Source: an uncultured Actinomycetes bacterium
Lineage (GTDB): Bacteria > Actinomycetota > Actinomycetes > Nanopelagicales > Nanopelagicaceae
DNA length: 64,000 nt
Assembly: GCA_903838295.1 (NCBI GenBank)
Contig: CAILXX010000002.1
Span: 62,001-126,000, forward strand
Reading direction: 5' to 3'
A program made the position numbers and the translations under genes. Positions 26,945 to 33,771 of the stretch are shown piece by piece. The stretch's first letter is position 1, and each line of letters starts with the position of its first letter. The notes under the pieces were generated by a model. The model was not told the origin of the DNA. It searched no databases and worked only from the letters and a program-made list of their open reading frames with translations.

Positions 26945-28477
26945 ATGGCAAAGATAATTGTCATAGGAGCAGGCGTAGGCGGAATGAGCGCAGCCGCACG
27001 ATTGGCTAAACAAGGTCATTCGGTCGAAATATTTGAAGCCAGCAACCGAACAGGTGGTAAATGCCGAACTGAATGGATTGGTGATTATGCATTTGATACC
27101 GGACCATCGCTATTAACAATCCCAGCTGTTTATAAGGATCTCTTCATAAAGACCGGTCCGCGTTTTGAAAAAGTATTAACTATCAAGCCAGTCGATCCTG
27201 CCTTCAGCTATCACTTTGCAGATGGTAAATCGGTGGATTTTATAAATGTAGATCTCTCAAAAACATGTCTGGCTATTGATGCTGCGCTAGGTGTTGAAGC
27301 CGGCAACGCTTGGCACGCAATAATGCAGCGCGCAGAAGTAATGTGGGATATCTCTAGAGTCCCCTTTGTGCAGTCAGAATTATCCTCGATCTGGAAACTG
27401 GCACGGCATAAAGGTTTTATAAAAAATATTAAACACATCGCTCCACATAAATCATTGCGTAAATTAACAAGCAATTATACAAAGGACCCTTACATTCAGA
27501 AGATCGTGGATCGCTACGCAACTTACACGGGTTCTGACCCCAGACTGGCTCCAGCGGCGCTCCTGACAATCGCTTTTGTCGAATCATCTTTTGGAGCTTG
27601 GCATATTTCAGGCGGTATCGGAAAACTCAGTGAAGCACTTGAAGACCGGTGTCGATCATTAGGCGTTCAGATTCACCTCAACTCCGCGGTCACTGAAATA
27701 ACCACCAACAATAATTCCGTCACCGGGATAAGGCTCAAAGATGGGGAGGCCGCTGCGGCAGATATCGTTGTGGCCAACGCAGATGCAGAAGTTATTTATA
27801 ACCAATTGCTAAAGCCAGATGTCAGCGGGGCCAAGAAAGAGCGCAAGAAATTGAAGCAATCACAAAAATCTCTGGCCGGCTTCTCTTTATTGCTGGGCCT
27901 TGATAACAGCAAGGTTTCGGGAGAAATACCAGTTATGAATCACCACAACGTTTACTTCCCCTCAGATTACGATTTTGAATTCGATCAAATCTTTACGGAA
28001 CAAGTCCCAGTTTCAGATCCAACAATTTATATTTGTTCTCCGAATGACCCAGCGATGATTAAACGCACCGATACTGAAAGTTGGTTCGTGCTCGTAAATG
28101 CTCCTCGTCATGATCCAGACGGTGGATGGGATTGGAGTAAAGGTGGAGAGGACTATGCGAAGAAAATTATTGCCAAGTTAGACGCCCTAGGACTTCGAGT
28201 CTCGGAACGACTAGACGTGATGGAGATTCGAACACCGCTTGATTTACAAAATTCTGTTAATGCGCCAGGAGGTTCCATCTATGGAACTTCGAGCAATGGC
28301 GCTAAATCTGCATTCTTACGGGCGAAGAATCGTTCTGATGTAAAGGGACTTTACTGCGTAGGAGGTTCGGCGCACCCTGGTGGTGGTCTTCCCTTAGTTG
28401 GGATCAGCGCTGAACTAGTTGCCGATGCTATCGGCTTCACGGAGTCTGCGGAACCCGCTGCGCGACACCATCACTAA
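26945..28477 (+). CDS. Phytoene desaturase-family FAD oxidoreductase (CrtD-like)
   Basis: 510-residue flavoprotein of the CrtI/CrtD/CrtN superfamily. It has the FAD-binding VIGAGVGGMSAAARLAKQG at about 6-24, a TGGKCRTE motif, and the C-terminal FAD signature GLYCVGGSAHPGGGLPLVGISAEL. A second CrtI homologue downstream has the features expected of the true phytoene desaturase, so this one is more likely the carotenoid 3,4-desaturase CrtD acting after CruF. The alternative is that the two share successive desaturations. Its last 63 bp overlap the convergent CDP-alcohol transferase gene. Confidence 0.8.
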   Translation: MAKIIVIGAGVGGMSAAARLAKQGHSVEIFEASNRTGGKCRTEWIGDYAFDTGPSLLTIPAVYKDLFIKTGPRFEKVLTIKPVDPAFSYHFADGKSVDFINVDLSKTCLAIDAALGVEAGNAWHAIMQRAEVMWDISRVPFVQSELSSIWKLARHKGFIKNIKHIAPHKSLRKLTSNYTKDPYIQKIVDRYATYTGSDPRLAPAALLTIAFVESSFGAWHISGGIGKLSEALEDRCRSLGVQIHLNSAVTEITTNNNSVTGIRLKDGEAAAADIVVANADAEVIYNQLLKPDVSGAKKERKKLKQSQKSLAGFSLLLGLDNSKVSGEIPVMNHHNVYFPSDYDFEFDQIFTEQVPVSDPTIYICSPNDPAMIKRTDTESWFVLVNAPRHDPDGGWDWSKGGEDYAKKIIAKLDALGLRVSERLDVMEIRTPLDLQNSVNAPGGSIYGTSSNGAKSAFLRAKNRSDVKGLYCVGGSAHPGGGLPLVGISAELVADAIGFTESAEPAARHHH

Positions 28478-29050
28478 GGAAATAACTTGAAAAAATAACC
28501 AGATCCAAGCGGTTTGCGTCACCAGATTAATTTTCAAAAGATCCACAACCATTGCGATACCCAGAAAAGATGCGCGTACTGGACGTTCCGAAATTGTGAC
28601 TATATCAATCCTAAAATCTCCTAATCCAGCAATTCTTGCACGTACATATTCCTGACTGAAAGCGGCAACCCAAGCAACTCCAATAATCCAGATTGGTGCT
28701 CCCAGTAAATAGAATGCTACGAGCCAAAAGAATTCGCCAATGCGATCAGCAACAGAATCCAACATCGCGCCTCGAGCTGAATCCTTTGATGTGATTATTG
28801 CCAAAGTGCCATCAATCCCGTCACAGATTAAAGAGAAGACTAAAAACACTATCCCCCAAAAACTGTGATGTGTAATACAAATACAAGCAGAAGCTAGAAC
28901 TCCGCAGAGAGTGAGGAAATTGGGAGTTACTTTTGCCGCCGCCAGCGGGCGACAAAGAAAGTACGAAATAGTTAGCCATCCTTTTACGAGTCCGGTTACG
29001 GCGACTCCGCCGTGTAGCGAACTCCATCGGTCAAAGAATTCATCCTTCAT
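28415..29050 (-). CDS. CDP-alcohol phosphatidyltransferase family protein
   Basis: Integral membrane enzyme of 211 residues that would condense a CDP-activated lipid or alcohol with a second alcohol. The catalytic signature spans DGIDG...G...D...D with all four Asp residues present (DGIDGTLAIITS then GAMLDSVADRIGE), but the Arg of the usual D-G-x-x-A-R segment is replaced by Ile. About five to six helices are predicted. It lies on the opposite strand inside the carotenoid cluster, overlapping the crtD-like gene by 63 bp. The ATG at 29050 is preferred over an in-frame TTG at 29056. Confidence 0.82.
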   Translation of the reverse strand: MKDEFFDRWSSLHGGVAVTGLVKGWLTISYFLCRPLAAAKVTPNFLTLCGVLASACICITHHSFWGIVFLVFSLICDGIDGTLAIITSKDSARGAMLDSVADRIGEFFWLVAFYLLGAPIWIIGVAWVAAFSQEYVRARIAGLGDFRIDIVTISERPVRASFLGIAMVVDLLKINLVTQTAWIWLFFQVISLVMVSRSGFRRLREADSIGN

Positions 29051-29062
29051 AGCCAATCAGGG

Positions 29063-29068
29063 TACCGT
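29063..29068 (+). promoter_or_regulatory. -10 element of crtE (leaderless)
   Basis: TACCGT ends exactly 6 nt before the GTG start at 29075. On the other strand TACCCT overlaps the same GGTACC core and ends 8-9 nt before the ATG of the CDP-alcohol transferase, so the site may fire in both directions. Confidence 0.5.
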
Positions 29069-29074
29069 TACCAT

Positions 29075-30142
29075 GTGGATTTAAACGATATTCGAGGGCT
29101 CACTGACGCCATAAATGGAGAGCTTCGGCTCTTCTTCGAACGCGAATCTGCCTATCTCTCCGACATTGGTAGCGAATTGGAGCCAGTCGCAGATTCGATT
29201 GGTCATTTCTTGCTCGACAGCGGCAAACGACTGCGTCCATTATTTGCAGCTATCGGGTATCTGGGCGTCGGTGGTGGCATTACCCCTCAAGCAATCAAGG
29301 CGCTATCGTCTTTAGAACTTGTACACGTATGTGCGCTAATGCACGACGATGTAATGGACGCATCTGACACAAGACGTGGGGCTCCTTCGATACATAAGCA
29401 ATTTGAGGAACTCCACAGAACCAATAATCTCCATGGTAGTTCTGCGCAGTTTGGTGTGGCCTCCGCAATTCTGCTAGGCGATCTTGCGCTTATCTGGTCG
29501 GCAAAAATGCTGCATGAATCTGGCCTTGCATCGGATCAAATACTTCAGTCGTTACCAATTTATGATGAGATGCGCGTCGAACTGATGGCTGGCCAATACC
29601 TTGACGTATATGAACAGGCCCTTGCCAGCGAAAGTCTCGAGCGGTCTCTCAAAGTTGCTCGCTATAAATCAGGTAAGTACAGCATCGAACGTCCGCTCCA
29701 TTTTGGGGCAACACTTGCCCCAAAGTATTCACAAGAACAACTAAATGTCTATTCTCGATATGGCCTACCTTTAGGGGAAGCTTTCCAATTGCGTGATGAT
29801 GTCATCGGAGTCTTTGGAGATCCAGCAATAACTGGCAAGCCAGCGGGAGATGACCTGCGCGAGGGTAAACGAACTGTCCTCATTGCTATCACCTCCTCTG
29901 AAGTTAATTCTTCCCAGAGAAACGAATTCGCTAAATATTTTGGCCAGAACGACTTAGATCTGCGCGGTGTCGAAAAGCTGCGCCAAATCATCGTCGACAC
30001 GGGGGCTTTAAAGAGAGTAGAAACGTTGATAGAAGAGATGACTTCCAACGCGCGGAATGCGCTTAATAATGATGGAATTGCCCCACAGGCAAAAACCCTG
30101 CTCGAGGAGATGATCACGGCTGCTACAAAGCGCAGCTCGTAA
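29075..30142 (+). CDS. crtE: Geranylgeranyl diphosphate synthase (polyprenyl synthetase)
   Basis: 355-residue trans-prenyltransferase making the C20 precursor of phytoene. Both aspartate-rich motifs are present: the first as HDDVMDASD (DDxxxxD form after LMHDD) and the second as LRDDVIGVFGD. GKRLRP near residue 51 and KTAxYS-like KSGKYSIERP are also visible. The start is GTG with a TACCGT -10 six bases upstream and no Shine-Dalgarno. Product chain length cannot be proven from sequence, but the setting before crtI-crtB supports GGPP. Confidence 0.9.
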   Translation: MDLNDIRGLTDAINGELRLFFERESAYLSDIGSELEPVADSIGHFLLDSGKRLRPLFAAIGYLGVGGGITPQAIKALSSLELVHVCALMHDDVMDASDTRRGAPSIHKQFEELHRTNNLHGSSAQFGVASAILLGDLALIWSAKMLHESGLASDQILQSLPIYDEMRVELMAGQYLDVYEQALASESLERSLKVARYKSGKYSIERPLHFGATLAPKYSQEQLNVYSRYGLPLGEAFQLRDDVIGVFGDPAITGKPAGDDLREGKRTVLIAITSSEVNSSQRNEFAKYFGQNDLDLRGVEKLRQIIVDTGALKRVETLIEEMTSNARNALNNDGIAPQAKTLLEEMITAATKRSS

Positions 30143-30158
30143 TTTAAAAGGAGAATTC

Positions 30159-31640
30159 GTGCGGCAAGTTACGGGTAAGACAGACCATGTAGTAATTGTT
30201 GGCGCTGGCCTAGGTGGGTTAAGCGCTGCTCTGCGCTTGGCAGGGGCCGGAAGAAAAGTGACTGTCATCGAGAGAGAATCCGTCCCGGGTGGCCGCAATG
30301 GGTTATTGGAAAAAGATGGCTACTCATTCGATACTGGACCATCTGTTTTAACAATGCCCGAGCTTATTTCTGATGCTCTGGCCTGTGTTGGCGAAGATAT
30401 TAAAGATTGGCTAGACCTAATCCCTGTTGACCCGCTCTATCGAGCCTTTTATCACGATGGTTCTCATTTAGATGTTCACGCCGATACTAAGCGGATGCAG
30501 GACGAAATTGCAAAAACTATTGGTGGCGCAGAAGCGATTGGTTACGGCAAGTATGTAGATTTTGTGACCAAACTTTATAAATATGAAATGAAAGATTTCA
30601 TCGACCGAAATATCGATTCTCCCCTCAATCTCTTAACTCCAAATTTGGCAAAATTGGTCGCGCTCGGTGGATTCAAACGTCTTGCGCCAAAGGTAAATCA
30701 ATTCCTGAAAGATCCTCGAACCCAGAAAGTTTATTCTTTCCAGGCGATGTATGCGGGAGTAAGCCCACAGCAGGCGTTGGCAATATATGCAGTTATTGCT
30801 TATATGGATTCGGTTAATGGCGTCTTCTTCCCTAAGGGTGGAATGCATGCCGTACCTCGTGCACTAGCTGGAGCCGCAGCCAAACACGGTGTGACATTTA
30901 TGTATGACACGACAGTCTCATCAATCGAACATTCCGCAAAGCGTGCGCGTGCAGTCATTACCGAATCAGGTGAACGGATCGAATGCGACGTCGTAATCTT
31001 GAATCCAGATCTACCTGTTGCCTATCGAGATTTACTCGGTAAGGTTCCTGCAAAGGTAAAGCGATTGAAGTACTCCCCTTCCTGCGTGACTTTGTTGGTC
31101 GGAACGCAGAAGAAATATGGTCATCTTGCTCATCACAACATTCATTTCGGAGAGTCTTGGGATGGTGTCTTTGATGAATTAATAAATAAAAAGGTTCTCA
31201 TGACCGACCCAAGTCTCTTGGTTACAGTTCCAACTCATGATGATCCAGATTTGGCGCCAAAAGATAAGTCCTCCTATTACATCCTCTTCCCGACTCCCAA
31301 TCTAGATGCTGACATCGACTGGAAAACACAGGCACCGAAGTATCGAGATCAGATGCTACGCACCATGGAAGCTCGTGGATATGAAGGATTCGCAGATTCA
31401 ATAGAAATCGAACAGATGACGACGCCCCTAGATTGGGAACGACAAGGGATGGAACGAGGAGCGCCTTTTGCAAGTGCACATACCTTCTTTCAGACTGGCC
31501 CATTTCGACCATCAAATATGGCTGAAGGTTTTGAGAATGTGGTCTTTGCAGGTTCTGGAACCCAACCTGGAGTTGGTGTACCCATGGTCTTAATTTCTGG
31601 TCGGTTAGCAGCAGAACGTATCGTTGGGTCACTTTCTTAA
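30159..31640 (+). CDS. crtI: Phytoene desaturase CrtI
   Basis: 493-residue FAD-dependent desaturase converting phytoene to lycopene by successive desaturations. The N-terminal VIVGAGLGGLSAALRLAGAG and GGRNG motifs bind FAD, FDTGPSVLTMPEL is the classic CrtI segment, and the C-terminal FAGSGTQPGVGVPMVLISGRLAAE closes the FAD site. The GTG start is fixed by an AAAAGGAG Shine-Dalgarno 5 nt upstream. It is between crtE and crtB with gaps of 16 and 1 bp. Confidence 0.92.
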   Translation: MRQVTGKTDHVVIVGAGLGGLSAALRLAGAGRKVTVIERESVPGGRNGLLEKDGYSFDTGPSVLTMPELISDALACVGEDIKDWLDLIPVDPLYRAFYHDGSHLDVHADTKRMQDEIAKTIGGAEAIGYGKYVDFVTKLYKYEMKDFIDRNIDSPLNLLTPNLAKLVALGGFKRLAPKVNQFLKDPRTQKVYSFQAMYAGVSPQQALAIYAVIAYMDSVNGVFFPKGGMHAVPRALAGAAAKHGVTFMYDTTVSSIEHSAKRARAVITESGERIECDVVILNPDLPVAYRDLLGKVPAKVKRLKYSPSCVTLLVGTQKKYGHLAHHNIHFGESWDGVFDELINKKVLMTDPSLLVTVPTHDDPDLAPKDKSSYYILFPTPNLDADIDWKTQAPKYRDQMLRTMEARGYEGFADSIEIEQMTTPLDWERQGMERGAPFASAHTFFQTGPFRPSNMAEGFENVVFAGSGTQPGVGVPMVLISGRLAAERIVGSLS

Positions 31641-31641
31641 T

Positions 31642-32541
31642 ATGGATGAGTTGAGCGCCGCTGGAATAACAGATCCAGAGCTCCGCGCTTCCTATGCAGA
31701 GTGCAAAAGACTCAACTCACTTCATGGCAAGACCTATTACCTAGCAACACTTCTTCTACCAAAAGAGAAACGGCCATTTGTTCACGCTCTCTATGGTTTT
31801 GCTAGATATGCCGACGAAATCGTGGATGATTTAGCCTCGACTCTTTCGATTGAAGAGAAAGCTGAAGCCTTAAAGAGTTGGGGCGATGGAGTTCTCAATG
31901 ATTTACGCCAAGGAAAAAGTAAAGACCACATTGGTCGCGCGCTAGTCGATACGGTCAATCGATTCAATATTCCGATCGAGCATTTTGAATCTTTCTTGCA
32001 TTCGATGACGATGGATTTAACCGTCACGGAGTACCAGACATACGAGGACTTACTGGAATATGTATATGGGAGCGCGGCAGTTATAGGTCTGCAAATGGTT
32101 CCGATTCTTGGCGCTTCAGATATCAAGGCCTACGATGCAGCTCAGAAGCTTGGCATCGCATTTCAGTTAGCCAACTTTATTCGTGACGTTGACGAGGATT
32201 TAGACCGTGGGCGGGTGTACCTTCCCATCCTTGAACTTAAGGAACACGGAGTTACCTGGGAAATGTTAAATGCACGCACTGTAACTCCAGAAATTAAATC
32301 TGCGCTGCAATTCCAAATTTCTCGGGTTCGATCGCTTCAGCGAGAAGCTTCGGCTGGGATTTTGCTGCTGGATGCTTCCAGCAGGCCTTGTATTAATGCC
32401 GCTTCAGAGTTGTATTGCGGCATCGTCGATGAGGTGGAAAGAATTGATTATCAAATCTTCACACATCGTGCTCAAACTTCCACTGCTAGACGACTTAAAG
32501 TCGCAATTCCAGCCTACCTACAAGCTGTGCGCGCCAGATAA
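31642..32541 (+). CDS. crtB: Phytoene synthase CrtB
   Basis: 299-residue squalene/phytoene synthase joining two GGPP molecules head to head. The two acidic motifs are ARYADEIVDD and FIRDVDEDLDRGRVYLP, and YVYGSAAVIGLQM is the usual middle block. The ATG at 31642 begins one base after the crtI stop; an upstream in-frame start at 31624 would overlap crtI. It is the last carotenoid gene here. Confidence 0.95.
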   Translation: MDELSAAGITDPELRASYAECKRLNSLHGKTYYLATLLLPKEKRPFVHALYGFARYADEIVDDLASTLSIEEKAEALKSWGDGVLNDLRQGKSKDHIGRALVDTVNRFNIPIEHFESFLHSMTMDLTVTEYQTYEDLLEYVYGSAAVIGLQMVPILGASDIKAYDAAQKLGIAFQLANFIRDVDEDLDRGRVYLPILELKEHGVTWEMLNARTVTPEIKSALQFQISRVRSLQREASAGILLLDASSRPCINAASELYCGIVDEVERIDYQIFTHRAQTSTARRLKVAIPAYLQAVRAR

Positions 32542-32572
32542 GCTAGATGAGTTAGGTGAGTTAGAGTACGAC

Positions 32573-32657
32573 TAACGGGAGCCGCTATATGGCTGAGAGG
32601 ACCTGATCGCCAGGTCGACCGTAAGACCAGTTCGGTAATGCGAATTGGAAAGGGGTC
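32573..32657 (+). promoter_or_regulatory. TPP riboswitch (THI element)
   Basis: The aptamer has the conserved pyrimidine-sensing arm GCC-loop-GGCTGAGAG, a variable hairpin (GGACCT paired with AGGTC), and the diphosphate-sensing arm in which CCAGTTCG pairs with CGAATTGG around GGTAATG. The 3' end (GGAAAGGGG) contains the probable Shine-Dalgarno of the transporter, 6-8 nt before its ATG, so TPP binding would most simply block translation initiation. No terminator hairpin with a U-run follows. Confidence 0.9.
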
Positions 32658-32662
32658 CATCA

Positions 32663-33277
32663 ATGCATTCTTTTTCACACTCAATCATGACCGTCATGTT
32701 TACTGCTTGGGGTTACCAACTAACCTACCTAGAGTTCTTTGCCTTCATAACTTCGGTAGTGGGAGTCGCCTATGGCATCTTTGGACCGCGAATAACCTGG
32801 CCGTGGTGGAATATAAGCAGTTTGCTCTATGCGGGATTATTTTTTGAGCAAAAATATTATGCAAGCGCGCTTTTACAATTTGTATTTGTCGCTGGCGGTA
32901 TCTGGGGATGGTTTGGCTGGGGTCCAAAGGGTGCCAAGCCCGCTAAGTTAACTTTAAAACTTAATCTTTATTGGATTGTAGGATATGCAGTTGCTTGGTT
33001 CGCGTTATACCCAGGTTTGGTTCATATCGGTGCTGCGGCTTCTTTGACCGATGCATTCGGATTTGTCGGTAGTTGCATTGCGCAAATATTAATGTGCCTA
33101 GAAAGATACGAAGCCTGGCCACTCTGGTTCATCGTTGATGCGGTCTACACCTACCAGTTTTGGCATGGAAAGAGTTATCTCACCTCCATTCTATATTTCA
33201 TCTTTGTTCTGTTGGCGATCGGCGGCTGGAAACGCTGGCTTCGAATCGCTAATGCGCAAAATGATCGTAACAATTGA
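32663..33277 (+). CDS. pnuT: PnuC-family transporter, thiamine type (PnuT)
   Basis: 204-residue membrane protein of the PnuC fold with about seven helices. Trp-rich motifs typical of the family include WPWWNISSLLYAGLFFEQKYYASALLQF, GIWGWFGW and LWFIVDAVYTYQFWHGKSYL. PnuC relatives facilitate diffusion of vitamins that are trapped by phosphorylation. The TPP riboswitch directly upstream makes thiamine the likely substrate rather than nicotinamide riboside. The next gene, a kinase, overlaps it by 26 bp, consistent with the trap-by-phosphorylation model. Confidence 0.88.
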   Translation: MHSFSHSIMTVMFTAWGYQLTYLEFFAFITSVVGVAYGIFGPRITWPWWNISSLLYAGLFFEQKYYASALLQFVFVAGGIWGWFGWGPKGAKPAKLTLKLNLYWIVGYAVAWFALYPGLVHIGAAASLTDAFGFVGSCIAQILMCLERYEAWPLWFIVDAVYTYQFWHGKSYLTSILYFIFVLLAIGGWKRWLRIANAQNDRNN

Positions 33278-33755
33278 TGGAACAGCGGGTGCTGGGAAAA
33301 CCACGCTCGCCGAATATATGTGCGAACAATATAAAGATCAGATGAGTGTTGCCGTCGTGCATATGGATGATCTTTATGATGGTTGGGATGACGCCTTAGG
33401 TCTCAAACTCACATTAAAACTTGAAGGTATTGTCAGCGCGCACAAATCAGGAGAAGAATTTCGTACGACAGCATTTGATTGGAGACGCAACGAACCAGGT
33501 TCAGAATTAGTGATCCCACCCGTGGATTTACTAATACTTGAAGGAGTCGGTGCCGGGCAGAGCGCCATTCGCGATGCGGTAGAGACCAAAATATGGATAG
33601 ACCTAGAGCCGATTGTTGGACTGCGACGGGTCTTGGCGCGTGACGGGCATAACATCGAAGAGCAGATGCTTGCCTTCTTAGAACTCGAGCGAATTCATTT
33701 TTTAGAAGAAGGCACGCGCGATGCCGCTGAATTTCACCTGAATGGACTCAACTAA
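33252..33755 (+). CDS. P-loop kinase (uridine kinase-like), candidate thiamine kinase
   Basis: 167-residue cytoplasmic protein with Walker A GTAGAGKTT (near residues 10-18), the metal/base region VVHMDDLYDGW, and a LILEGVGAG Walker-B-like strand, as in small uridine-kinase-type enzymes. The family label says nothing firm about substrate. It overlaps pnuT by 26 bp and lies behind the TPP riboswitch, so a role in phosphorylating imported thiamine or a precursor moiety is a reasonable inference. ATGs at 33252 and 33261 are both possible starts. Confidence 0.75.
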   Translation: MRKMIVTIDGTAGAGKTTLAEYMCEQYKDQMSVAVVHMDDLYDGWDDALGLKLTLKLEGIVSAHKSGEEFRTTAFDWRRNEPGSELVIPPVDLLILEGVGAGQSAIRDAVETKIWIDLEPIVGLRRVLARDGHNIEEQMLAFLELERIHFLEEGTRDAAEFHLNGLN

Positions 33756-33759
33756 CCTC

Positions 33760-33765
33760 TAAGAT
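33760..33765 (+). promoter_or_regulatory. -10 element of pknB (leaderless)
   Basis: TAAGAT ends exactly 6 nt before the GTG at 33772, placing the expected transcription start on the start codon. There is no Shine-Dalgarno. Confidence 0.55.
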
Positions 33766-33771
33766 TTCATC

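Noticed and set aside
32542-32662. Possible tRNA in the gap after crtB
   Set aside because: The stem-loops match the conserved blocks of a TPP riboswitch, not a cloverleaf, and there is no CCA-end acceptor stem. No tRNA was recognised anywhere in the window.
23544-33277. Rhodopsin or retinal-synthesis genes in the carotenoid region
   Set aside because: None of the membrane proteins has the seven-helix rhodopsin signature with a retinal-binding Lys, and no Blh or lycopene cyclase homologue is seen. The CruF-like and PnuT-like proteins are polytopic but match other families.
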